A stretch of 12,684 bases of DNA, from positions 1-12,684 of the forward strand of contig DMFR01000400.1 in NCBI GenBank assembly GCA_003450125.1, given 5' to 3'. Below the pieces are notes generated by a model. It was not told the origin of the DNA and did no database searches. It worked only from the letters and a program-made list of their open reading frames with translations. The position numbers were made by a program, and so were the translations under genes. Of the stretch, positions 7,480 to 12,684 are shown piece by piece (positions within the stretch are counted from its first letter, which is position 1; the number at the start of each line of letters is the position of its first letter). This stretch comes from Prolixibacteraceae bacterium. Lineage in GTDB: Bacteria > Bacteroidota > Bacteroidia > Bacteroidales > Prolixibacteraceae.

Positions 7480-9585
7480 TTATATTTTCATACCCAGGTG
7501 ATAAAAAACAAACGACCATAAGTCGGTATATTCTTCTATCACCTTGGCCGTTGGCTTGCCAGCCCCATGACCTGCTTTGGTGTCAATGCGGATTAGTACC
7601 GGCAATTTTCCGGCATTGTATTCCTGCATCCTGGCCATGTATTTAAATGTATGTGCAGGAACCACTCGGTCATCATGGTCGGCAGTAGTTGCCAGGATGG
7701 CCGGATAGGCCGTTCCTTTTTTGATGTTGTGGTAAGGTGAATAGGCATACAGATAATTGAACATCTCCGCATTGTCTTCACTGGTGCCATAATCTCCTGC
7801 CCATGCCCAGCCAATGGTGAATTTATGAAACCGAAGCATATCCATTACCCCAACGGCTGGAAGTGCTACCTTAAACAGGTCAGGCCTTTGATTGGTCACA
7901 GCGCCGATCAGTAATCCTCCATTTGATCCGCCTTGTATGGCCAGCTTCTCACTGGATGTATATTTCTGCGAGATCAGGTATTGTGCGGCAGCGATAAAGT
8001 CATCGAATACATTCTGCTTTTGTAATTTGGTGCCCGACAGGTGCCATTCTTCACCATATTCACCTCCACCACGAAGGTTGGGCATGGCAAACACGCCCCC
8101 ATTTTCAATAAAGGCAATACGTGCTGGCGAAAATACAGGGGTCAGGCTGATGTTAAACCCTCCGTAAGCATACAATAGGGTAGGGTTCTGACCATTGAGT
8201 TCCAGTCCTTTTTTATAAACGATGAACATAGGAACTTTGGTGCCGTCCTTGCTGGCATAGAATTCCTGTTTGACTTCGAAATCATCAGGATTAAACTTTA
8301 CTTCAGGCCTGAAATGCAAGGTTGCCTGCTTGGTGGTGAAATCGTATTTGTATATCTCGCCGGGAGTATTGAAAGAAGTATAGCTGAAGAAAGCAACTGT
8401 ATCTTCTTTTTTTCCTGAGAAGGCGCTTACCGTGCCGATTCCCGGAAGCTGAACCTCGTGATCAAGAACTCCGTCAGTGGAATAAACCTCCACTTTGCTA
8501 TGTGCATCGGTCATGTAATTGACTACAAATTTGCCGCCTATCATGCGGACGAATTCCATGACCTCTTTTTTCTCTGGAATAACATCCACCCAGTTGGCTT
8601 CCTGGGGTTGATTGGTATTGATTTTAACCAGGCGATATTTGGGCGCTTTGTAATTGGTCAGCACATAAAGGTCATCGCCAATGTTTTCAACCGGGTTAAA
8701 TTCATTCTCATAACTGTCCAACAGGCTTACAAAACTGCTGTTCTTTTTGCTCAGGTCTTTAATATCCAGTGCGTTTCCATGGGTGCCAATGCTTTTTGAA
8801 ATCAACAGGAAACGTTTGTCTTCAGTCAGTGAAGCGCCAAACATCCGTTTTGCATTCTTGGCATCGCTTACAATCAGCTGGTCAGCCGACTGTTCTGTCC
8901 CCAATTGATGGAAGTAGACCTTCTGAAATTCATTGGCCTTTGATAATTCACTTCCGGCTTCAGGTTTGTCGTAAGCGCTGTAGTAAAATCCATTGTCGCG
9001 CCAGCTTAAGCCTGAGAACTTGACCCAGGTAAGGTGATCGGGAAGCAGTGCTCCGGTTACTATGTCTTTTACGTACACGTCATTCCAGTCGGAACCCGAT
9101 TTGGCCACCTGGTAAACCAGGTACTTGCCGTCGTTCGATATTTCAATGCCGGTAAGGGCGGCTGTTCCATCCTCGGTTAAAGTATTGGGATCAAGCAATA
9201 CACTTGGTGCAGTGGAAAGGTCGGTAGTTGTATACAGTACACTTTGGTTCTGCAATCCATTGTTTTTGTAGAAGAAGTACTTGCCCGCTTCCTTAAATGG
9301 AGCTCCGTATTTGGGGTAGTCCCACAATTCGGTCAACCTGTTTTTGATCTTATCACGGAAAGGCAGTTTAGAAAGGTAGCCAAAGGTAAGTTGATTCTCT
9401 GTCTTGACCCAGTCGGCTGTTTCGGTTGAATTGTCGTCTTCAAGCCATCTATAGGGATCTTGAACTTCAGTTCCAAAATAAGTATCTTTAACATCCCCCT
9501 TTTTGGTAGGTGGATATTGAATTGTTTTCTCTGTACAAGACATCATAAAGGTCAATGCTAAAAAAGGAATAATAATTCGTTTCAT
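7480..9585 (-). CDS. Prolyl oligopeptidase family (S9A) lipoprotein peptidase
   Basis: This 701-residue serine peptidase should cut short proline-containing peptides after Pro. The N-terminus MKRIIIPFLALTFMMSC is a signal peptide with a lipobox-like end at Cys17, so the enzyme is probably a lipid-anchored periplasmic or outer-membrane protein. Residues about 23-430 are the beta-propeller, opening with the family segment FGTEVQDPYRWLEDD (37-51). Residues about 435-701 are the alpha/beta hydrolase. The catalytic triad is Ser554 in QGGSNGG, Asp638 in ADHDDRVVP and His673 in AGHGAG. Trp595 in GWAWAGDYG and Arg640 match the proline-binding Trp and the substrate Arg of mammalian enzymes. The length is normal. 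ATG 9585 is the only start that keeps the signal peptide. It is divergent from the oxidoreductase gene and is followed by a hairpin. Confidence 0.95.
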   Translation of the reverse strand: MKRIIIPFLALTFMMSCTEKTIQYPPTKKGDVKDTYFGTEVQDPYRWLEDDNSTETADWVKTENQLTFGYLSKLPFRDKIKNRLTELWDYPKYGAPFKEAGKYFFYKNNGLQNQSVLYTTTDLSTAPSVLLDPNTLTEDGTAALTGIEISNDGKYLVYQVAKSGSDWNDVYVKDIVTGALLPDHLTWVKFSGLSWRDNGFYYSAYDKPEAGSELSKANEFQKVYFHQLGTEQSADQLIVSDAKNAKRMFGASLTEDKRFLLISKSIGTHGNALDIKDLSKKNSSFVSLLDSYENEFNPVENIGDDLYVLTNYKAPKYRLVKINTNQPQEANWVDVIPEKKEVMEFVRMIGGKFVVNYMTDAHSKVEVYSTDGVLDHEVQLPGIGTVSAFSGKKEDTVAFFSYTSFNTPGEIYKYDFTTKQATLHFRPEVKFNPDDFEVKQEFYASKDGTKVPMFIVYKKGLELNGQNPTLLYAYGGFNISLTPVFSPARIAFIENGGVFAMPNLRGGGEYGEEWHLSGTKLQKQNVFDDFIAAAQYLISQKYTSSEKLAIQGGSNGGLLIGAVTNQRPDLFKVALPAVGVMDMLRFHKFTIGWAWAGDYGTSEDNAEMFNYLYAYSPYHNIKKGTAYPAILATTADHDDRVVPAHTFKYMARMQEYNAGKLPVLIRIDTKAGHGAGKPTAKVIEEYTDLWSFVFYHLGMKI

Positions 9586-9622
9586 AGGTATTTAAGGTTA
9601 GCGCATGAATTTCAGCAATAAA

Positions 9623-9642
9623 GATAAGAATTAGTTCTTATC
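9623..9642. promoter_or_regulatory. Possible operator dyad upstream of the peptidase gene
   Basis: GATAAGAA (9623-9630) and TTCTTATC (9635-9642) form a perfect 8-bp inverted repeat around TTAG, 38 bp upstream of the peptidase start. The spacing and symmetry suit a dimeric regulator. I do not recognise a regulator family, and AT-rich DNA gives such dyads by chance now and then. Confidence 0.35.
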
Positions 9643-9666
9643 GGTATATGATTCCTTGTTTTCATT

Positions 9667-9685
9667 ACAATAGTGATGCTATTGT
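9667..9685. promoter_or_regulatory. Second short dyad in the divergent spacer
   Basis: ACAATAG (9667-9673) and CTATTGT (9679-9685) are a perfect 7-bp inverted repeat around TGATG. It could be an operator or a small hairpin. There is no further support beyond symmetry. Confidence 0.3.
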
Positions 9686-9692
9686 GAAAAGA

Positions 9693-9750
9693 TCAACCAC
9701 AAAGGTTACAGAGGTTAACCACAAAGGCACAAAGCCACTAAGTCAAAAAG
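9693..9750. repeat. Degenerate array of CACAAAGG-like units
   Basis: Units such as ACCACAAAGG, TTACAGAGG, ACCACAAAGG, CACAAAG, CCACTAAG and TCAAAAAG follow one another with a period of about 7-13 nt. ACCACAAAGG occurs exactly twice (9696-9705 and 9718-9727). The strand bias (A, C and G, almost no T) is marked. From memory, very similar intergenic sequences recur in many environmental bacterial genomes. Their role is unknown to me. Confidence 0.6.
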
Positions 9751-9755
9751 AATTT

Positions 9756-9829
9756 CACCACAGATTCCACAAATGAACCCAAATTATTCTTATTTTTTTA
9801 ATCTGTGTCTATCTGTGTAATCTGTGGTG
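9756..9829. repeat. Long imperfect hairpin of CACAGATT-type repeats
   Basis: The left arm CACCACAGATTCCACAAAT (9756-9774) pairs with the right arm ATCTGTGTAATCTGTGGTG (9811-9829) at 17 of 19 positions, with the outer 11 bp perfect. The right arm is itself tandem: AATCTGTG occurs at 9800-9807 and 9819-9826, and ATCTGTGT occurs twice. The spacer is T-rich. It adjoins the CACAAAGG array and may form one composite element with it. It lies 88 bp upstream of the oxidoreductase start. Confidence 0.7.
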
Positions 9830-9917
9830 TATTGTTCTTTTTTATAAACTTCCCTCTTGACCTCATGCTTTAATTTTATATCTTCATGCATTATTTCATG
9901 AAACTAAAAAACCTACC

Positions 9918-11024
9918 ATGAGCAATTTACTCAACCGAAGACACTTTCTTGCACAAATGTCCACCGCTGCTCTGGCTGCCGGTATTTCTACCATTCCTTT
10001 CTCCAGTATGGCCCGTATGGCCAATGAACAAAAAAAGCTGGGCATTGCCCTTGTTGGCCTGGGGTATTATTCAAAGGACCTATTGATGCCTGCCCTTGAA
10101 CAAACCAAAAATGTAAAGCTGGTGGGCCTTGTAACAGGAACTCCTTCAAAAGCCAAACAGTTCGGAGATAAATACAATATCCCGAAAGAGAATATCTATA
10201 ACTACCAGAATTTTGATGACATATCCAAGAATCCTGCCATTGATGTGGTGTATATCGTTTTGCCCAATAGTATGCACAAAGAGTATGTAATCCGTGCAGC
10301 AAAAGCCGGCAAGCATGTGATCTGTGAAAAACCCATGGCTTTGAATGCTGCTGAATGCCGTGAGATGATTGCCGCCTGTAAAAAGGCCAATGTATCGCTT
10401 TCTATTGGTTACCGCCTGCATTACGATCCCTATACCCAGCGTATCATGCAAATAGCCAAAGAACAGCCCTATGGCCCCATTTCAATTGTCCAGGCATCTG
10501 CCGGTTTCCGTATGGGCAGACCTACCGACCATTGGAAGGTGAAAAGTCAGTACGGCGGTGGCGCTATCATGGATATGGGACCCTATCCTTTGCAGGCTGC
10601 ACGTTATTCCACCGGCATGGAACCCATTGCCGTAACCGCCCAGCAGTATAACTCCGATCCAAAGGTTTTTATTGGGGTCGATGAAACAACTACCTTCCAG
10701 TTGGAATTCCCCAACAATATTGTAGCCAACTGCCTGACTACCTTTGCTGCCAATGTGAATTACCTGACGATCAATGCCCAGAAAGGGGAATATGGACTCA
10801 ATCCTTTTAGCGGATACAGTGGTCTTCATGGCATTTTACCCAATAGCCAGACCTTTGATTTTCCACCCATGAACCAGCAAGCGACACAGATGGATGAAAT
10901 GTGCCTTTCCATCCTTCAAAATAGACCTTCACCCACCACCGGAGAAGAAGGCCTTCGCGATATGATCATCATCGATGCCATGCGTGAATCGGTAAGGAAG
11001 GGAGGGGCTAGAATAGTGCTGTAA
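9918..11024 (+). CDS. Tat-exported Gfo/Idh/MocA family oxidoreductase
   Basis: This 368-residue NAD(P)-dependent sugar or polyol oxidoreductase resembles glucose-fructose oxidoreductase. NRRHFLAQMS (residues 6-15) followed by a hydrophobic stretch is a twin-arginine signal, so it is folded in the cytosol with its cofactor and then exported to the periplasm. Residues 41-160 are the Rossmann domain, with GLGYYS (47-52) as the dinucleotide loop and the family CEKPMAL (136-142) holding the conserved Lys138. The second domain begins at GYRLHYDP (164-171) and contains GGGAIMDMGPYPLQAARY (213-230), in which Asp219 and Tyr223 sit at active-site positions. The exact substrate cannot be read from sequence. 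It is divergent from the peptidase gene with no operon partner. A hairpin repeat follows the TAA by 6 nt. Confidence 0.92.
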   Translation: MSNLLNRRHFLAQMSTAALAAGISTIPFSSMARMANEQKKLGIALVGLGYYSKDLLMPALEQTKNVKLVGLVTGTPSKAKQFGDKYNIPKENIYNYQNFDDISKNPAIDVVYIVLPNSMHKEYVIRAAKAGKHVICEKPMALNAAECREMIAACKKANVSLSIGYRLHYDPYTQRIMQIAKEQPYGPISIVQASAGFRMGRPTDHWKVKSQYGGGAIMDMGPYPLQAARYSTGMEPIAVTAQQYNSDPKVFIGVDETTTFQLEFPNNIVANCLTTFAANVNYLTINAQKGEYGLNPFSGYSGLHGILPNSQTFDFPPMNQQATQMDEMCLSILQNRPSPTTGEEGLRDMIIIDAMRESVRKGGARIVL

Positions 11025-11030
11025 TAGTGC

Positions 11031-11067
11031 TTACTCAGCGGCTGACTTGGAGTCAGCCGCTGAGTAA
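11031..11067 (+). repeat. Post-stop hairpin, copy 3
   Basis: The arms TTACTCAGCGGCTGACT (11031-11047) and AGTCAGCCGCTGAGTAA (11051-11067) pair over 17 bp without mismatch around loop TGG. It begins 6 nt after the oxidoreductase stop and ends 9 nt before the converging ORF on the other strand, so it could serve both transcripts. No U-tract follows. Against copy 2 it differs by three paired G-C to C-G swaps that keep the stem intact, plus loop changes. Confidence 0.88.
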
Positions 11068-11076
11068 ACCCTTCAC

Positions 11077-11322
11077 TTATATCTGATCTCTAACAGAAGA
11101 ACTTTTCTTTGAAATCATTGCTTTAGTCTGTCTTGCTATTTTCTTCTTTCTTCCTGATGATTTACAGTAAGCAATTATCTCACTAATTTCTCTTTTATCC
11201 TTCTCTGTCAATGGTTTTGGATCTACAAAGAAATCAATACCCTCGAACTCTTTAATGTATCCTATAATCGATAAAATTTTGTTTGTTAGTTGATTAATCT
11301 CAATGCCGACAATATTTTTCAA
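11077..11322 (-). CDS. Small hypothetical protein, no ATG start
   Basis: I do not recognise this 81-residue frame. The sequence is mixed hydrophobic-charged at first (NIVGIEINQLTNKILSIIGYI), then KPLTEKDKREISEIIAYCKSS, then a very basic tail (GRKKKIARQTKAMISKK). This would suit a small regulator or antitoxin but is not diagnostic. There is no ATG before the C-terminal region, so the start used here is a TTG at 11322. Upstream, a different frame looks coding (FIDDLVNLDLGTFEKYCRH, stopping inside this ORF), so the true N-terminus may have been cut off by a frameshift. It is AT-rich, converges on the oxidoreductase and diverges from the antitoxin-like gene. Confidence 0.5.
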   Translation of the reverse strand: MKNIVGIEINQLTNKILSIIGYIKEFEGIDFFVDPKPLTEKDKREISEIIAYCKSSGRKKKIARQTKAMISKKSSSVRDQI

Positions 11323-11377
11323 ATGTTCCCAAATCCAAATTTACTAAATCATCAATGAAATGAATGTTTAATTTTTT

Positions 11378-11391
11378 TATATTTGTACAAA
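11378..11391 (+). promoter_or_regulatory. -7 box with overlapping palindrome before the toxin-antitoxin genes
   Basis: TATATTTG (11378-11385) matches the Bacteroidota -7 consensus TAnnTTTG in full and lies 16 nt before the antitoxin ATG. A perfect 10-bp palindrome TTTGTACAAA (11382-11391) overlaps its right half and could be the operator for autoregulation, which is common in type II toxin-antitoxin operons. No clear -33 TTTG is present, so the promoter may need help or be weak. Confidence 0.5.
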
Positions 11392-11401
11392 GCATTTGAA
11401 C

Positions 11402-11605
11402 ATGACAACAATTGTAATCAGGCCCAAAAATAAAGCAGAAAGGGAATTTCTCAGCCGTCTGTTAAAGAAAATGAACATCGAAACTCAGTTTGTTGAAGAA
11501 CCTGTGCCAAATGTTGAAACCAGGAAGGCCATGGAAGATGTTGAACAGAGAAAGGGTACAAAGGTGAAAGATTCACAGGGGCTGTTTTCCAAATTGGGTA
11601 TTTGA
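11402..11605 (+). CDS. Putative antitoxin of a YafQ-type module
   Basis: This small 67-residue protein begins MTTIVIRPKNKAEREFLSRLLKKMNI. That pattern, a beta strand then a helix, is typical of the small Bacteroidota antitoxin-like proteins that precede RelE/YafQ toxins. The second half contains TRKAMEDVEQRKGTKVKDSQGLF, a polar segment resembling toxin-binding tails. It lies 46 bp upstream of a YafQ-family toxin gene on the same strand. I chose ATG 11402; a TTG two codons earlier is less likely. It is not the ribbon-helix-helix DinJ normally paired with E. coli YafQ, so the antitoxin call rests on position and size. Confidence 0.65.
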   Translation: MTTIVIRPKNKAEREFLSRLLKKMNIETQFVEEPVPNVETRKAMEDVEQRKGTKVKDSQGLFSKLGI

Positions 11606-11651
11606 ATGTTGGGATACGGTGGCTCACAAAATCTGTATAAATTCCTTCACA

Positions 11652-11925
11652 ATGGTACAACTTGTTTATACCAATAAATTCAATAAAGACATCAAGTTAC
11701 TTCAAAGAAGAGGATATAATTTAGAGTTGATAAAAGAAGCAATTATAATTGCTGGAAGAAAAAGGGATGCTTCCAGCAATTTTTTCTCCACATAAATTAA
11801 CTGTGAATTATTCAGGATACTGGGAAGCCCATATAAAAACTGATTGGCTCATTATTTGGCAATACTTCTTGAAAGAAAATGAAATATGGCTAACCCGTAC
11901 AGGAACCCATTCCGATTTGTTTTAA
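11652..11925 (+). pseudogene. YafQ/RelE-superfamily mRNA interferase toxin, split by a one-base frameshift
   Basis: From ATG 11652 the frame reads MVQLVYTNKFNKDIKLLQRRGY and runs into a TAA at 11793-11795. The other frame carries on the family sequence: MLPAIFSPHKLTVNYSGY, then EAHIKTDWLIIW and RTGTHSDLF, ending at TAA 11925. The span is 274 nt, exactly one base more than a 90-codon gene. Removing one A from the AAAAA run at about 11759-11763 restores a 90-residue YafQ. In the restored protein His47, His60, Asp64, Trp65, Arg82, His86 and Phe90 match the key residues of E. coli YafQ (ribosome-dependent RNase). All catalytic residues beyond the break are kept. It could be a recent inactivation, a sequencing error, or +1 frameshifting at AAA-AGG-G. 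Confidence 0.82.
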
Positions 11926-11973
11926 ATATTGGTAATTGACCAAAATACCTTAAACCCACTGAGTATACCTTTT

Positions 11974-12612
11974 CTAAACCACCATCCCCCCTGCCCACCT
12001 ACTATCCGATATCACCGTCTGATTGGCATTCTGAAAGGCGATATAACATTGAACTTCTGTCCCTTCAAATTTTGAAGGAAGGGTGATCATCTGACTTCCC
12101 TCTGCACGGATGCTGTCCCCAAAAGAAGTGACTACCAATCCCTTTTCAGGGTTATACACCACCAGTAGGGCCCTGTCATTGCCCATGGCCCCATTGTTCA
12201 AAGAATTGTCCTCCCAGGTGAACTTAATTTGTCCACTTGTCGTAGAAATGATTTGAGGGTTTAAAGCCCCGGGAAGTTTACCCTGACTGATTAACACCTT
12301 TGAATAATCTACACCGTAATCAGGATAAGTTCCTGTAATGGCATGGGCCAGGTTGTAGGAAGTGGCGGCATTGAAAGCCGACATCTTGATGGCCTGCTTT
12401 TTAAAGCCCACACGTAAAAAGGCCTTGAGGGGACTTAGGAACTGGACAATTGTCCCCATCCTTGCCCGTTGGTCTTGCTGGGCTGCTGTTCTTGGATTGG
12501 CAATACGGGCTGGAATGCCGCGCATAAAGTCAACGCCGTTCCAGTTGCCCCCGATCACTGTTCCGACCTTGCCGGAAAAGCCACCTAAAATACCTTGTTC
12601 ATTGGTTGCCAT
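11974..12612 (-). CDS. DUF6266 family protein
   Basis: This 212-residue protein belongs to a Bacteroidota family of unknown function. The N-terminus MATNEQGILGGFSGKVGTVIGGNWNGVDFMRGIP (1-34) is the family signature. Next come NPRTAAQQDQRARMGTIVQFL (39-59), a helical middle part with KMSAFNAATSYNLAHAI (76-92), and a beta-rich C-terminal half resembling an Ig-like or fibronectin-like sandwich, with FTWEDNS (130-136). There is no signal peptide or membrane segment. It is the expected length for the family and is not obviously in an operon. It converges on the toxin gene with a 48-bp gap. No function is claimed. Confidence 0.85.
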   Translation of the reverse strand: MATNEQGILGGFSGKVGTVIGGNWNGVDFMRGIPARIANPRTAAQQDQRARMGTIVQFLSPLKAFLRVGFKKQAIKMSAFNAATSYNLAHAITGTYPDYGVDYSKVLISQGKLPGALNPQIISTTSGQIKFTWEDNSLNNGAMGNDRALLVVYNPEKGLVVTSFGDSIRAEGSQMITLPSKFEGTEVQCYIAFQNANQTVISDSRWAGGMVV

Positions 12613-12684
12613 GATTGATGATGATTTAAGATTTATAATACCCCTACGGGAGGGGGGGGTTTTTTTCTCCTTTTTTTTAAAATT
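12613..12684. other. Low-complexity upstream region at the window edge
   Basis: This is the 5' side of the DUF6266 gene. It contains CCCCTACGGGAGGGG followed by an unbroken G-run, a T-run and a further T-run. CCCC and GGGG could pair around TACGGGA. No convincing -7/-33 pair is seen. Homopolymer runs of this kind are prone to sequencing and assembly error. Confidence 0.4.

Larger units (their letters stand above)
9586..9917. other. 332-bp divergent spacer without genes
   Basis: There is no coding frame here. From left to right it holds a dyad at 9623-9642, a second dyad at 9667-9685, a purine-rich array of CACAAAGG-like units at 9693-9750, a long imperfect hairpin at 9756-9829, and an AT-rich promoter region before the oxidoreductase start. 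On the minus strand TATCTTTA upstream of the peptidase gene, and on the plus strand TAATTTTA near 9870, each miss one base of the -7 consensus. Neither has a convincing -33 partner. Confidence 0.6.

Noticed and set aside
9693..9829. CRISPR-like array
   Set aside because: Units are 7-13 nt, imperfect and contiguous, with no unique spacers and no cas genes.
9880..9904. TTTCATGAAA palindrome near the oxidoreductase start as an operator
   Set aside because: It is short, AT-rich, close to random expectation, and has no second supporting site.
5204..11067. The three hairpins as ordinary rho-independent terminators
   Set aside because: None is followed by a clear U-tract on either strand, so a terminator role stays only a possibility.
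11926..11973. TTGGT/ACCAA hairpin between toxin and DUF6266 genes as a terminator
   Set aside because: Only 5 bp of stem and no U-tract.
1..12684. tRNA, rRNA or insertion sequence genes
   Set aside because: No cloverleaf with CCA-type end, no rRNA core sequence and no transposase frame were seen on either strand.

Overview
The window looks like a chromosomal segment of a Bacteroidota bacterium. The grounds are the gene families (a GH115 xylan enzyme, a BlaI/M56 regulator pair without a beta-lactamase, a DUF6266 protein, an S9A lipoprotein peptidase and a Tat-exported Gfo/Idh/MocA oxidoreductase), the lack of Shine-Dalgarno sequences before most starts, and at least one promoter of the Bacteroidota type (TTTG / TAnnTTTG). 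I cannot place it below phylum level. The metabolic genes are moderately GC-rich. The stretches around 5.2-7.4 kb and 11.1-11.9 kb are clearly AT-rich and read as accessory DNA.

Layout. Positions 39-3635 (minus) encode a secreted two-domain enzyme, a XynE-like SGNH esterase followed by a GH115 alpha-glucuronidase. Its reading frame ends without the usual C-terminal GH115 domain. It diverges from an APC-family amino-acid permease (3809-5206, plus). The AT-rich block that follows holds, on the minus strand, an M56/BlaR1-like membrane metalloprotease (5353-6603) behind a BlaI-type repressor (6611-6982). A perfect TACA-AA-TGTA operator overlaps the -7 box of that operon. Next come a decayed DUF433 copy (7067-7180), an intact DUF433 gene (7203-7427) and a lipoprotein prolyl oligopeptidase (7480-9585). 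A 332-bp divergent spacer with dyads and two dispersed-type repeats separates the peptidase from a Gfo/Idh/MocA oxidoreductase (9918-11024, plus). The right end carries an unrecognised small ORF without an ATG start (11077-11322, minus), a small antitoxin-like gene (11402-11605, plus), a YafQ-family toxin gene split by a one-base frameshift (11652-11925, plus) and a DUF6266 gene (11974-12612, minus).

How the genes fit together. The esterase-glucuronidase, permease, peptidase and oxidoreductase fit a lifestyle of degrading plant polymers and protein at the cell surface or in the periplasm, but they are separate transcription units. The BlaI/M56 pair appears to regulate itself and has no other obvious target here. 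The 11.4-11.9 kb genes are a toxin-antitoxin module, probably damaged.

The most unusual non-coding signal is a family of three near-perfect hairpins (5204-5238, 7444-7476, 11031-11067). Each sits 0-6 nt after the stop codon of a different gene. They share one design and show paired compensatory changes between copies. I found no complete novel defence or mobile system. The best leads are the hairpin family, the split toxin and its possible +1 slippery site, the DUF433 duplication remnant and the truncated SGNH-GH115 fusion.
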